A stretch of DNA of 27,645 nucleotides, taken from Deinococcus humi. Lineage in GTDB: Bacteria; Deinococcota; Deinococci; Deinococcales; Deinococcaceae. Both the position numbers and the translations under genes were made by a program. Below the pieces are notes generated by a model. That model was not told where the DNA came from. It did no database searches and saw only the letters and a program-made list of their open reading frames with translations. The stretch covers positions 1-27,645 of the forward strand of contig NZ_JACHFL010000029.1 in the NCBI RefSeq assembly GCF_014201875.1, in the 5' to 3' direction. Below are positions 14,906 to 23,243 of the stretch, piece after piece; the first letter of the stretch is position 1; each line of letters begins with the position of its first letter.

Positions 14906-15466
14906 TTACGGACACGGCGCGACGTACGTGACTTTCCTGAATTCTGGAATGTCTCTGAAGGCCCACGCAGAGGGACCGACAGCCATCACCATCGTCATCA
15001 CCTGGTGAGCGCCATCTAAACCAATAACGACGTCGTTGACGATATAGTTGGAATTTATCCCCCGAAGTTTCAGCGAGCAGCTGTACTGGATGGCTTTCGG
15101 CTGATCTGGAAAACTCACTCCCGTTGCCGCAGTAAAGAACGAAAGGCGGAATTTTCCATCCGAGAAATCGCCATTCGAACCAGGGTAGAGCAGGACCACA
15201 TTGGTTGTCACGCCACCATAAGTGGTGACATAGAGATCATAGTCATTGAGCCCACCGGCAGTGGGATTTTTCAGCTTTAAATGATAGAACATCCGCTTTT
15301 CACCCAGCACAACTGCTGACCCGGTGGGGCTGCACATTGCCAGGCGCGTACAAATCGAGGATTTCAAAATCGACTTGGAAGTTCCCACGAAGGCGTCTCC
15401 GCCCTGTGCTGCGGCCTGTGACGTCGCCATGAGAGTCATGGCAGCATATAAGGGGCATGTGTACAT
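14906..15466 (-). CDS. Small secreted hypothetical protein
   Basis: The protein has 186 residues and starts at an ATG preceded by GGGGGAAG. It has a signal-peptide-like N-terminus (YAAMTLMATSQAAA, cleavage near residue 20). The mature part is rich in beta-branched residues and Gly (FYHLKLKNPTAGG, DLYVTTYGGVTTNVVLLYPG). Cysteines at about 39 and 45, plus two near the C-terminus, may form disulfides. It may be an extracytoplasmic beta-sandwich protein. The family is not recognised. It lies 95 bp downstream of another small exported protein on the same strand, with somewhat lower GC than its surroundings. Confidence 0.68.
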   Translation of the reverse strand: MYTCPLYAAMTLMATSQAAAQGGDAFVGTSKSILKSSICTRLAMCSPTGSAVVLGEKRMFYHLKLKNPTAGGLNDYDLYVTTYGGVTTNVVLLYPGSNGDFSDGKFRLSFFTAATGVSFPDQPKAIQYSCSLKLRGINSNYIVNDVVIGLDGAHQVMTMVMAVGPSAWAFRDIPEFRKVTYVAPCP

Positions 15467-15560
15467 GACTTCCCCCAGTGTATTGACGTCACTGGTCAGA
15501 ACCTCAATTCACCCCTGGGCAGTCATTTACATGCCCAGACCTGAATTGAGAAGCAGAGGG

Positions 15561-16103
15561 TCAGCGGCGTGGCGTGAGTACAGCCGTACAAGTCAAAACG
15601 CCTTTTGCATCTGCCTTGCAATTGCTGAGGACGGCATTGTAATTGGCGGTGCTGCCTGTTGTAGGTGGTTTGATAGGCGCAGGGGCTGGAGTGGGGGTGG
15701 CTCCCCGAATAGGGACATTGTTTACTACGACACGCTCCAGTGCCATGACTTGGAAGGAAGTCATGCTTGATGGCGCGTCAAATATGATGGAAAAAGGCAC
15801 AGATATACCCTTGTAATATGTCTGATTGATAACGTTTGTGCTCATTGGATTCCCGCCCACAGCAATTTGTTTGGCGGTGTATGTTTTTCCATCTGTGCCA
15901 ACGACTTCGTAATAACCTGGTTTAAAACTTTGAGCAGCGCTATCACTTCTAGTGTAAATATACCCGAGGTCACAACGCACTGCACCTGCACTTGGATAGC
16001 ATCCTTTGAGCGTGTATGTACCGTCGTCGGTAGTCCAGGTTTGCGCTCCCGCTACTGAGAGTCCTACTGCTGCTGCTGCCGCAAACAGAGTAAATTTTTT
16101 CAC
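15561..16103 (-). CDS. Small secreted hypothetical protein
   Basis: The protein has 180 residues and starts at GTG 16101-16103. Residues 1-20 form a clear signal peptide (MKKFTLFAAAAAVGLSVAGA, then QTW). The mature protein has a cysteine pair at 35 and 44 (GCYPSAGAVRCDLGY) and a possible second pair in the C-terminal 'NCKA..GVLTC' segment, so two small disulfide modules are likely. They are joined by a Pro/Thr-rich linker (TPTPAPAPIKPPTTG). A TATACT hexamer 20-25 bases upstream of the GTG fits a -10 box, without a good -35. No family is recognised. Together with the gene downstream it may form a two-gene exported unit. Confidence 0.7.
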   Translation of the reverse strand: MKKFTLFAAAAAVGLSVAGAQTWTTDDGTYTLKGCYPSAGAVRCDLGYIYTRSDSAAQSFKPGYYEVVGTDGKTYTAKQIAVGGNPMSTNVINQTYYKGISVPFSIIFDAPSSMTSFQVMALERVVVNNVPIRGATPTPAPAPIKPPTTGSTANYNAVLSNCKADAKGVLTCTAVLTPRR

Positions 16104-16582
16104 AACTCACTCTACTCGAATGAGTATACGAAAATCTCACAATAATCTAGACCGTCTGGATTTCCTCACGGTTCGCTTGAAATGAGCGAACTCAATCGCG
16201 CAGGCTACAGGGAAATTACTTTTGGCTAGTGATGTTTCAGAGGTGGCAAATCCAACAGGTGAAAATAGACCAAACTGAAGACCATCCAGCTGCATTTGGA
16301 GAAGTTCCCAATAAAACTGGCACCTAGATAGCTCGAGTTGGAACAGCGACAGCTGGCGCCCATTACTTTTGTTCTCTTTCTGGAGCGTTTCGGTAATCCG
16401 GCGGCCTTACGGGCCGCTCGATCACAACTTGGTCTTAGATCTCTATTGAGGCCGGATTCAGGGCGGCCCAGTTTTGCGGTACGTCTAATCTGGCTGAGGG
16501 AGCGATAGAGGACACGACGAGAGGATCAAGGTAAGGTGCTCCATGGGTCAGTCGAAGGGTCAAGGGCGTCAAATCGACACCC
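16104..16582. other. Intergenic gap of 479 bp with two hairpins
   Basis: The gap lies between the divergent small secreted gene and hsdR. It holds GTTCGCT/AGCGAAC (7-bp stem, 16171-16191) and GCGGCC/GGCCGC (6-bp stem, 16401-16417). Neither is followed by a T-run. A 21-codon frame (ATG 16543 to TGA 16608) overlaps the hsdR start and could be a leader peptide. No other gene was recognised. Promoters for hsdR and for the divergent gene must lie here. Confidence 0.4.
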
Positions 16583-19500
16583 GTGGCGCGCCACACCTCC
16601 TACACTGAAGCCCATGCGTTCATTGCCGGATGGCTCCACCCTGACCAGAAGCGAGAGGGAAGTTTGACTCTGCCGCTGTCTCCGAACTTCGCCCATTTGC
16701 AGGACGTTGACCCGGCCGTGGCAAAACTCGGGAACCTGGCCGAGCGGCTGCTCCCTGTCGATGCCAACACGTCCATTCTCAAGGTGCGGCAGTACGCGGA
16801 GTTGCTTTCACAGGTGGTGGCCGCCCGCAGCGGCGTCTGGCAGGCGGACGAGACCCAGCATGAGCGGCTGGCTCGCCTGCGGCGCGAAGGCCTGCTCAAT
16901 GACCAGGTGTTCCGGCTCTTCACCACGCTGCGCCGGGAGGGCAACCGCGCCAACCATGAGATCACCGGCACCGAAGAGGAAGCGCGCTTCCTGCTGCGCC
17001 TCGCCTGGCAACTGGGCATCTGGCTGTACTACACGGTTACCTCACAGGAGTTCTCGACGGCCCTGACGCCGGATTACGTGGAACCGGGCGCAGCTGGCAG
17101 TGCGCTGGACCTGCCCCTGCTGGAGCGAGAGGAGCAAGTCGCCGAGCAGGCAACCGTGACCCAATTGCAGGCGGCCGAGCAACAGGCGGCTCCCAAACCG
17201 GCGGTGATCAAGGCCGCGCAGAAAGCGGCGCAACTCGTCAACCTCACTGAGAAGGACACCCGCAAGCTGATTGACCAAGCCCTCCGGGACGTGGGCTGGG
17301 AGGTCGACACGAAGACCCTGACCTACGCCTCGGGCGCACGGCCGGAGAAAGGCAGGAACCGGGCGATCGCCGAGTGGCCCGCCGCAGAGAGAACCCGTGC
17401 GGACTATGTGCTGTTCGTCGGGCTGACGCCCGTAGCAGTCATCGAGGCCAAACGGAAGAACAAGAACGCGTACAGCCACCTTGACCAGGCGGAGCGGTAC
17501 AGCAAATTCATCCTCCAGCTCGAAGGACTGACCCTGCCCGGAGGCCCCTGGGGGGAGTACCAGATCCCTTTTCTGTTCTCCACTAACGGCCGTCCGTACC
17601 TCAAGCAGCATGAGCAATTCAGCGGCATCTGGTTTCGCGACGCCCGGCACAGCCACAACCTGCCCCGCGTGCTGGTGGACTGGTATTCCCCCGAGGGTCT
17701 TACCAAGCTGCTCGCGCATGACCCTCACGCGGGGCAGCAGAGCCTGGACGCCCTGCCCGTTCAGTTCGCGTTTCCCCTCCGGCCATACCAGCGGGCGGCC
17801 ATCCAGGCGGTGGAGGCGGCCATGGGCCGGCAGCAGCGGCAGATTCTCGTGGCGATGGCCACGGGCACCGGGAAGACGAAGACCTGTATCGCGCTGATCT
17901 ACCGCCTGCTCAAGACGCAGCGGGTGCGCCGGGTGCTCTTCCTGGTGGACCGCCGCTCGCTGGGCGAACAGGCGGCAGGTGCCTTCAAGGACACCCGGAT
18001 GGAAGGTGTGCAGAACTTCGCGGACATCTACAACCTCGCGGAGTTGGGGGACGTGACGCCCGGGCCAGACACCGTCGTGCATGTGGCGACGGTGCAGAGC
18101 ATGGTCAGCCGGGTCTTCTCGCCGGCAGAGGGTCAGGTTCCACCGGCCATCGACACGTACGACTGCATCGTCGTGGATGAGGCCCACCGCGGCTACCTGC
18201 TGGACCGGGAGATGTCCGACACTGAACTGACCTTCCGGGACGGCGAGGACTACCTCAGCAAATACCGCCGGGTGCTGGAGTACTTCGACGCCACCCGGAT
18301 CGGGTTGACGGCCACGCCGGCACTCCAGACCGTGCAGATCTTCGGCAAGCCGGTGTACACCTACGCCTACCGCGAAGCGGTGGTGGACGGCTACCTCGTG
18401 GACCACGGTCCCCCCGAGCGCATCAAGACGGAACTCAACACGAAGGGCATCCACTGGGACAAGGGGGCCGCCGTCGATGTGTTTGACCAGAGCACCGGGG
18501 CGATCACGACCGTCTACGCCCCCGATGAACTGGACTTCGAGGTCGATGCGTTCAACCGTCAGGTCATCACGGAAAGCTTCAACCGGGTGGTCTGTGCATT
18601 CCTGGCGCAACAGCTGGACCCGACGTCTCTGGAGAAGACCCTGATCTTCTGCGCCAACGACGCCCACGCGGACCTGGTGGTCCACCTTCTCAAGGAGGAG
18701 TTCGCGAAGGTTTGGGGCAGCGTGGACAACGACGCGGTGGCCAAGATCACCGGCACCGTGGATGACCCCCTGCGCATCATCCGGCGCTACAAGAACGAAC
18801 GGCTGCCGAACGTGGCGGTCACGGTGGACCTGCTGACCACTGGAGTGGACGTTCCGGAAATCGTCAATGTGGTGTTCCTCCGCCGCGTCCGCAGCCGCAT
18901 CCTCTACGACCAGATGCTGGGCCGCGCGACCCGGCTGTGTGACCGCCTGCAGAAAACCCACTTCCGCATCTACGACGCGGTGGGCATTTACGATGCCCTG
19001 AAAGACATCACGGACATGAAGCCGGTGGTGGTGGACGTCAACATCTCCTTCGCTCAGCTCATCGCGGAGGTGCAGGCCACGCAAGGTGAGGCCCGGCAGG
19101 AAGCCCTCCGTCAACTCACCGCCAAGGCACAGCGCCGTCAGCGCCGGATGGGGGAGGACGAACGGCAGGACTTCGAGACGGCCAGTGGAGGCCTGAGCGT
19201 TGAGGACTTCCTGGGCCTGTTGCGGGAGAAATCTTCTGAAGAAATTGCCACCTGGTTCACCGGACATCAGGGTCTGACCGAAATCCTCGATCAGGTGCGC
19301 CGTGGGCAGGCGCCACCTGTCCTGATCTCTAACCATGCGGACCGGTTTATCGGCACGGAAACCGGCTATGGCGATCATGCCCGGCCAGAGGACTATCTGG
19401 ACGCCTTCAGGGCGTACGTGCGCGACAACCCCGACGCTGTGGCAGCCCTGACGACGGTGCTGACCCGACCGGCAGACCTGACCAGGAAAGACCTGCGCGA

Positions 19501-19891
19501 GCTGGAACTGATCCTGCGGAGCCGGGGCTTTACTCCAGCGAACCTCGACACGGCCTGGAAAGCCATGACCAACCAGGAAATGGCTGGCCGCCTGATCGGA
19601 TACATCCGGCAGGCGGCCCTAGGGGAAGATCTCATGCCCTTCGAGCAGCGGGTGGATCGGGCGCTGAGTACACTTCTGGCATCCAGGGCCTGGACGAAGC
19701 CCCAGGAGAACTGGCTGCGGACCCTTGCCAAGCAGACCAAGGCGAACGGGCTGGTGGATGAGGCAGCGCTGGACGATCCAGACTTCATCTTCCGCCGGGA
19801 GATGGGCGGCAGCCGCCGGCTAGACAATCTTTTTGGGGGAGAGCTGCTGAAAACCCTTCAGCAATTTAATAAGGCAGTTTGGACGGCCTGA
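16583..19891 (+). CDS. hsdR: Type I restriction enzyme, R (endonuclease/translocase) subunit
   Basis: The protein has up to 1102 residues. Domains in order: a DUF4145-like helical region (about 30-150, 'LGNLAERLLP' to 'LAWQLGIWLY'), then a PD-(D/E)xK nuclease with D274 (RADYVLF), E288 and K290 (VIEAK). The SF2 translocase follows, with Walker A ATGTGKT at 426-432, DEAH at 532-535 and motif VI QMLGRATR at 777-784. An EcoEI-type C-terminal region ends the protein. It joins HsdM and HsdS to translocate unmethylated foreign DNA and cut it. The GTG at 16583 has no ribosome-binding site. TTG 16664 follows GAGAGGGA and would begin near the usual family start (SPNFAHLQ), so it may be the true start. 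All key residues are present. Confidence 0.93.
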   Translation: MARHTSYTEAHAFIAGWLHPDQKREGSLTLPLSPNFAHLQDVDPAVAKLGNLAERLLPVDANTSILKVRQYAELLSQVVAARSGVWQADETQHERLARLRREGLLNDQVFRLFTTLRREGNRANHEITGTEEEARFLLRLAWQLGIWLYYTVTSQEFSTALTPDYVEPGAAGSALDLPLLEREEQVAEQATVTQLQAAEQQAAPKPAVIKAAQKAAQLVNLTEKDTRKLIDQALRDVGWEVDTKTLTYASGARPEKGRNRAIAEWPAAERTRADYVLFVGLTPVAVIEAKRKNKNAYSHLDQAERYSKFILQLEGLTLPGGPWGEYQIPFLFSTNGRPYLKQHEQFSGIWFRDARHSHNLPRVLVDWYSPEGLTKLLAHDPHAGQQSLDALPVQFAFPLRPYQRAAIQAVEAAMGRQQRQILVAMATGTGKTKTCIALIYRLLKTQRVRRVLFLVDRRSLGEQAAGAFKDTRMEGVQNFADIYNLAELGDVTPGPDTVVHVATVQSMVSRVFSPAEGQVPPAIDTYDCIVVDEAHRGYLLDREMSDTELTFRDGEDYLSKYRRVLEYFDATRIGLTATPALQTVQIFGKPVYTYAYREAVVDGYLVDHGPPERIKTELNTKGIHWDKGAAVDVFDQSTGAITTVYAPDELDFEVDAFNRQVITESFNRVVCAFLAQQLDPTSLEKTLIFCANDAHADLVVHLLKEEFAKVWGSVDNDAVAKITGTVDDPLRIIRRYKNERLPNVAVTVDLLTTGVDVPEIVNVVFLRRVRSRILYDQMLGRATRLCDRLQKTHFRIYDAVGIYDALKDITDMKPVVVDVNISFAQLIAEVQATQGEARQEALRQLTAKAQRRQRRMGEDERQDFETASGGLSVEDFLGLLREKSSEEIATWFTGHQGLTEILDQVRRGQAPPVLISNHADRFIGTETGYGDHARPEDYLDAFRAYVRDNPDAVAALTTVLTRPADLTRKDLRELELILRSRGFTPANLDTAWKAMTNQEMAGRLIGYIRQAALGEDLMPFEQRVDRALSTLLASRAWTKPQENWLRTLAKQTKANGLVDEAALDDPDFIFRREMGGSRRLDNLFGGELLKTLQQFNKAVWTA

Positions 19892-19918
19892 GTATGTTCA
19901 ATTCAATCTTCTCAGGCC
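19885..19918 (+). terminator. Hairpin over the hsdR stop codon, possible terminator
   Basis: GGCCTGAG (19885-19892) and CTCAGGCC (19911-19918) form a perfect 8-bp stem with an 18-base loop. The hsdR TGA lies in the left arm and a TCAATCTTTTC stretch follows. It marks the end of the hsdR unit and suggests that the next genes are transcribed separately. The loop is large, so efficiency is uncertain. Confidence 0.4.
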
Positions 19919-20328
19919 TCAATCTTTTCAAGGTCGTCGCTTGTGGGCTGCAGCTGCAGTAGTACTTCTAGGGGAGAACGTGAGCCGCGCTGTACGTCAT
20001 GCAAGCAAGGGGCGAATTGATTGTGATGAAGTGGGCAGAGGTCGCACAGAAGTTCAGCTGCTGCCAAATATTGGGAGGTGGGGTGTTTGTCGTCTATCCT
20101 AACAAGAATGTATGTTATTGCTGACCTCTTCCTACTCTTGAAATAATATTTAGCCCTTTCGTACGTAATCTACGGCGGTTTCGGGGCATACCGATTAAAT
20201 TTATTAAGCCTATCGCCGCTATGTCTTAATTTTATATGAGACAATGTGTTAGTAGAGAGATCTGCTGCATATATTCCCTAAAATGACAAGTCTCTCTCGA
20301 TGAAATTCTTAAATAGGGTGGTTTTGCT
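19892..20328. other. AT-rich gap of 437 bp upstream of the YaaC-like gene
   Basis: No gene is recognised. GC falls steadily from about 20,090 onward, marking entry into the low-GC island. The region holds several T/A-rich runs suitable for promoters, but no single -35/-10 pair stands out. A 10-base sequence, GCAGTAGTAC, at 19956-19965 recurs on the far side of the island. Confidence 0.4.
19956..19965 (+). repeat. Left copy of a 10-bp direct repeat flanking the AT-rich island
   Basis: GCAGTAGTAC is present here and again at 22029-22038. A related CTAG(G/C)GGAG block follows each copy (2 bases after this one, 7 bases after the other). The pair brackets the YaaC/NDT genes and could be a scar of insertion. 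A chance match of this length over the two flanks is not negligible. Confidence 0.25.
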
Positions 20329-21372
20329 ATGGCAATTCAGCGAATTAAGCACAATGACCGCGATCTAAGAATAAGTAAGAGTATTCTGGATGCGCACTTT
20401 TCAAACAGAACCGTTCTAACAAACAGCTCCTGGGCATTTGTATCCTTATGGCTTAAAAGAAATTGTAAAGGCACCAACGCTGAGTTTTATTGGCAACAAG
20501 CTAAAGAGTTTTCCGACGCTGCTGTCGGACTTCCAATCGATTCTGCCCCACTTCTTCAATATTACTCATATTTAAATGCTGCAAAGGCCTTACTGTCCTC
20601 AAAGCAAGTTTCATTTGATCAGATGCATGGAGTTGTCCTGCGAAAGCTGCCAGTAAACACAAATCATATATCCAATATAGGCGTGAAAATTATGCTTCAT
20701 GGCGTACTGCCTGCTTTATCGACGTATTTGGGCGAAACAGAGTCAAACAGATTTCACAGTCTTAAAGATATATTCTTTAACATTCCTTACGTACATAGAA
20801 CCTATTGTCTGACACATAGAAATCAAAAAGATATGTATATTCCGCTAAATGATTGCCATTATTCTTATGATGATGTAGCGAGACAAGTGCGATTCAGGGC
20901 TAATCTCTCTAAGGATTTTATAGGTCAGAAGTATAGGAAAAGATTGCCCGCCAGTCTTGAGGTGGCTCCCGACGATGCAACAGGATCAACTATACAGTCG
21001 GTTGCATTTGTAAATGCCTCAAGCCACAGGCTTTCTCCAGCAGAACTGGATTCAGTTTCTGCTTTGAATAGATCTGTTCGGCACGATGTCGATTATATAG
21101 CTGGTAATCAAACGCTTTGGTATGCCAAAGGTGTTGTACAAGGACCTCCCAGACTGAATAGGACTCCGTTGGTACTATCTCTTGCTGCTATGCATAGGAT
21201 AAGCGAGATATGCAGATATAACCCAATACAATTAAATGCTCTGATGTCAGGCCAAAAGAACTGGCTTATAAACGAGTTTATTCAGATGTCTCCAGCACAA
21301 TTCATGGACCAGATCTCTACTGAGATTACTGGCTACCAGTTTCTCCTTCCTAACGTGAGGACGGCTACATGA
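20329..21372 (+). CDS. YaaC-like protein, candidate defence component
   Basis: The protein has 347 residues. Its ATG follows AGGGTGG by 8 bases. It resembles the YaaC-like family: the early helical block 'AEFYWQQAKEFSDAA' then 'PLLQYYSYLNAAKALLSSKQ', a central variable part, and the C-terminal block W312 to about 335 (WLINEFIQMSPAQFMDQIST). YaaC itself is of unknown biochemical function. No signal peptide, membrane segment or nucleotide-binding motif is visible. Sampled lines are about 40% GC against about 60% in hsdR, and codon use differs from its neighbours, which indicates recent transfer. Its stop overlaps the next start by four bases (ATGA at 21369-21372), so the two products are probably made in fixed ratio and act together. 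Role as sensor or inhibitor of the neighbour is inferred. Confidence 0.7.
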   Translation: MAIQRIKHNDRDLRISKSILDAHFSNRTVLTNSSWAFVSLWLKRNCKGTNAEFYWQQAKEFSDAAVGLPIDSAPLLQYYSYLNAAKALLSSKQVSFDQMHGVVLRKLPVNTNHISNIGVKIMLHGVLPALSTYLGETESNRFHSLKDIFFNIPYVHRTYCLTHRNQKDMYIPLNDCHYSYDDVARQVRFRANLSKDFIGQKYRKRLPASLEVAPDDATGSTIQSVAFVNASSHRLSPAELDSVSALNRSVRHDVDYIAGNQTLWYAKGVVQGPPRLNRTPLVLSLAAMHRISEICRYNPIQLNALMSGQKNWLINEFIQMSPAQFMDQISTEITGYQFLLPNVRTAT

Positions 21373-21857
21373 AGATATATATTGCATGTGCCCTAACTCA
21401 CGTTCCTCGTCATATTTTCCAATCCTACGCTGATGAAATACATACTTTAGCACAAGCGCTATACAATCATGGACATCATGTAAAATACGCATTTAAAGAT
21501 AGTGATCCACAACTTGCGCAATATAAAGAAGATCAGAGGGCAAGACTCTGCTACAAGTGGGATCGGAATATGGTAGAGGAGTGTGATCTTGTAATAGCAG
21601 AGGCCTCCTTTCCGTCAATTGGATTAGGAATTGAACTTCAGATAGCAGAGAGTCTTTCCATTCCAATAATATTATCCTTTAATGAAAATCTTAATAGATC
21701 TAAGCCTATTTCCTATAAAAATCCCGATCAGATATCTCACGACTTGCAGATTGGTCAGGGTTATATCTCCTTGATGGCTCTTGGCTTACCAAACATAATC
21801 GAAGTTATAAAGTATGAAACTATGGGAGATATTCTTGATCGATTACCAGAATTATAA
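21369..21857 (+). CDS. Nucleoside 2-deoxyribosyltransferase-like enzyme, candidate effector
   Basis: The protein has 162 residues with the NDT/DNPH1 (Rcl) Rossmann-like layout: a first strand MKIYIACALTH, then a helix, then CDLVIAEASFPSIGLGIELQ and IPIILSF. The 'D..I.E.S.PS.G.G.E...A' motif is the family's substrate-binding and catalytic signature. D73 and E89 correspond to the substrate-binding Asp and nucleophilic Glu. Such enzymes cleave N-glycosidic bonds of (deoxy)nucleosides or nucleotides. NDT-like effectors are known in retron defence (RcaT of Ec86/Sen2). Coupling to the YaaC-like gene and the island setting suggest a nucleotide- or NAD-depleting effector, which is inference. An alternative is ordinary nucleotide salvage. 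Low GC (about 43% in a sampled line). Confidence 0.75.
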   Translation: MKIYIACALTHVPRHIFQSYADEIHTLAQALYNHGHHVKYAFKDSDPQLAQYKEDQRARLCYKWDRNMVEECDLVIAEASFPSIGLGIELQIAESLSIPIILSFNENLNRSKPISYKNPDQISHDLQIGQGYISLMALGLPNIIEVIKYETMGDILDRLPEL

Positions 21858-22217
21858 AGTAATAAGCACATACCTCTAATATTGTATAAGGACTCCTTCT
21901 GTTAATTTGAAATCAATCAATCTCAAATATCCATCATAACGTAAAGTATTAGCAAATTAATTAGGTAAATACTGATAGTCTTAGCGAGACAGATCTTCAA
22001 ATATAAACTTGAATTCAAACGTTAAGACGCAGTAGTACAGCCTTGCTAGCGGAGCAAAAATGAGGTCATTATGATTAGATGCCGACATAATTATAGTTTA
22101 GGTTATTGTCTCTTTCTCTACTTCACGTAAGTTCGATTAAAGCTGAGGAATACTCTAGGGCTAGTCTTAAACAGAACTGCTCTTCGGGTTTCGGATATTT
22201 CGTTTATCTGCTAGGAT
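21858..22217. other. AT-rich gap of 360 bp before the antitoxin
   Basis: No gene is recognised. One sampled 60-base line (21901-21960) has 13 G or C. The region ends the low-GC island, contains the right copy of the 10-bp repeat, and must contain the promoter of the antitoxin-PIN-hsdMS operon. A TAGGAT next to the antitoxin start could act as a -10 box or as a weak ribosome-binding site. Confidence 0.4.
22029..22038 (+). repeat. Right copy of the 10-bp direct repeat flanking the AT-rich island
   Basis: GCAGTAGTAC is identical to the copy at 19956-19965. It is followed, after 7 bases, by CTAGCGGAG, close to the CTAGGGGAG that follows the left copy. It may be an insertion footprint, but chance is possible. 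Confidence 0.25.
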
Positions 22218-22634
22218 ATGGCCATGACGGCTCCTGCTTTTCATCTCCCGACTGAAGCCGAGCGCTTACAGGCCCGCGAAACCCTGACGCGTCTGGAAGG
22301 GGCTGGGGTCCGGGAAGTCCGGCTGCAGGACCTTCCAGCAGGCGTCGCGGCCCTGTTGCACAGCATCCTCGGGGAAGTGGCCAAAGGGCATGCCGTGCAG
22401 GTGCTGCCCGTGCATGCAGAACTGAGCACGCAGGAGGCCGCCGATCTGCTTGGCGTCTCCCGCCCGCACCTGGTCAAGCTCCTAGAGGAAGGCGCGCTGC
22501 CCCACCACAAGGTGGGCACGCACCGCCGGGTGAAGCTCGACGATGTCCTGACCTACCGACACCAGCGCGATCAGGACCGCCGGCAAGCGCTGCAGGCGCT
22601 GGCGGACCTCGATCAGGAACTGGGCCTCCTTTGA
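22218..22634 (+). CDS. Excisionase-type HTH antitoxin
   Basis: The protein has 138 residues. Two ATGs (22218, 22224) are possible starts; the second is better spaced from AGGA at 22213-22216. Residues 69-115 are a MerR/excisionase-type DNA-binding domain: LSTQEAADLLGVSRPHLVKL, then EGALPHHKVGTHRRVKLDDV. The N-terminal 60 residues are helical, and the acidic C-terminus (ALADLDQELG) could mask the toxin. Proteins of this shape commonly precede a PIN gene as the antitoxin. They bind the operon promoter and are released when degraded. The PIN gene starts 19 bases downstream. As the first gene of a six-gene run, it probably autoregulates the whole run, including hsdM and hsdS. Confidence 0.83.
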   Translation: MAMTAPAFHLPTEAERLQARETLTRLEGAGVREVRLQDLPAGVAALLHSILGEVAKGHAVQVLPVHAELSTQEAADLLGVSRPHLVKLLEEGALPHHKVGTHRRVKLDDVLTYRHQRDQDRRQALQALADLDQELGLL

Positions 22635-22653
22635 CTGCCTCCCGAGGCAGGGC

Positions 22654-23232
22654 GTGAAGCTCCGCGCCCTGCTGGACGCCAATGTCCTCTATCCGGCGGT
22701 GCTCCGCAGCTACCTGATCGACCTGAGTCTTCTGGGTGTATATCAGGCCCACTGGACGGACGAACTGCAGGACGAGTGGATCCGCAATCTGCAGCTCAAC
22801 CGTTCAGAGCTGGACGAGGCCAGACTGCGGCAGACCCAGGGGCTGATGGACCGCGCCCTCCCCGAAGCTCGGATTACCGGTCATGAGCCATTGATCCGCA
22901 CGCTCACCCTCCCGGATGCCGATGACCGGCATGTGTTGGCGGCGGCGATTCATGGTCAGGTCGACGTGATCGTGACCCAGAATCTTCGGGACTTTCCATC
23001 AGCAGTGCTGGACGCGTCCAGCCTGCGCGCTGTTTCCCCGGATGACTTCCTGGGGGGCTTTCTGCCAGACCAGGCGGCCGCCCTGGTTGAGGCCCTCCGC
23101 GCGCAGCAGGCCAGGTACCGGGCACCTCCCCTGACCATGGCCGACCTGCTGCATCGTCTGGCGCAACAAGGGGTGCCTACCGTGGCCAATTCGCTCGCTT
23201 CGCTTCTCAAGATTTCTCGCCCTGCTCTTTAA
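22654..23232 (+). CDS. PIN-domain ribonuclease toxin
   Basis: The protein has 192 residues and starts at GTG 22654. It is a PIN_3-type domain with the acidic metal-binding set D8 (LLDANVLYP), E41 (LQDEW), D88/D90/D91 (LPDADDRHVLAAA) and D113 (TQNLRDFP). PIN toxins of the VapC kind cleave tRNA or rRNA with Mg2+ or Mn2+ when free of antitoxin. The helical C-terminal 60 residues are an extension typical of this subgroup. It follows its antitoxin by 19 bases and precedes hsdM by 11, so it sits inside the methylase operon. That links loss of the operon to toxicity. All active-site residues are present, so activity is expected. Confidence 0.87.
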   Translation: MKLRALLDANVLYPAVLRSYLIDLSLLGVYQAHWTDELQDEWIRNLQLNRSELDEARLRQTQGLMDRALPEARITGHEPLIRTLTLPDADDRHVLAAAIHGQVDVIVTQNLRDFPSAVLDASSLRAVSPDDFLGGFLPDQAAALVEALRAQQARYRAPPLTMADLLHRLAQQGVPTVANSLASLLKISRPAL

Positions 23233-23243
23233 GGACCTTTCCC

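Noticed and set aside
16401..16417. GCGGCC/GGCCGC hairpin as a terminator or riboswitch
   Set aside because: The stem is short, no T-run follows and no conserved riboswitch core was seen around it.
17042..19378. Long open frame on the minus strand opposite hsdR
   Set aside because: It is a codon-bias shadow of hsdR: the plus-strand frame has all catalytic motifs, and the antisense product has no family character.
20329..21857. Retron containing the NDT-like gene
   Set aside because: There is no reverse transcriptase gene and no recognisable msr/msd inverted-repeat RNA in the flanking gaps; the partner is YaaC-like instead.
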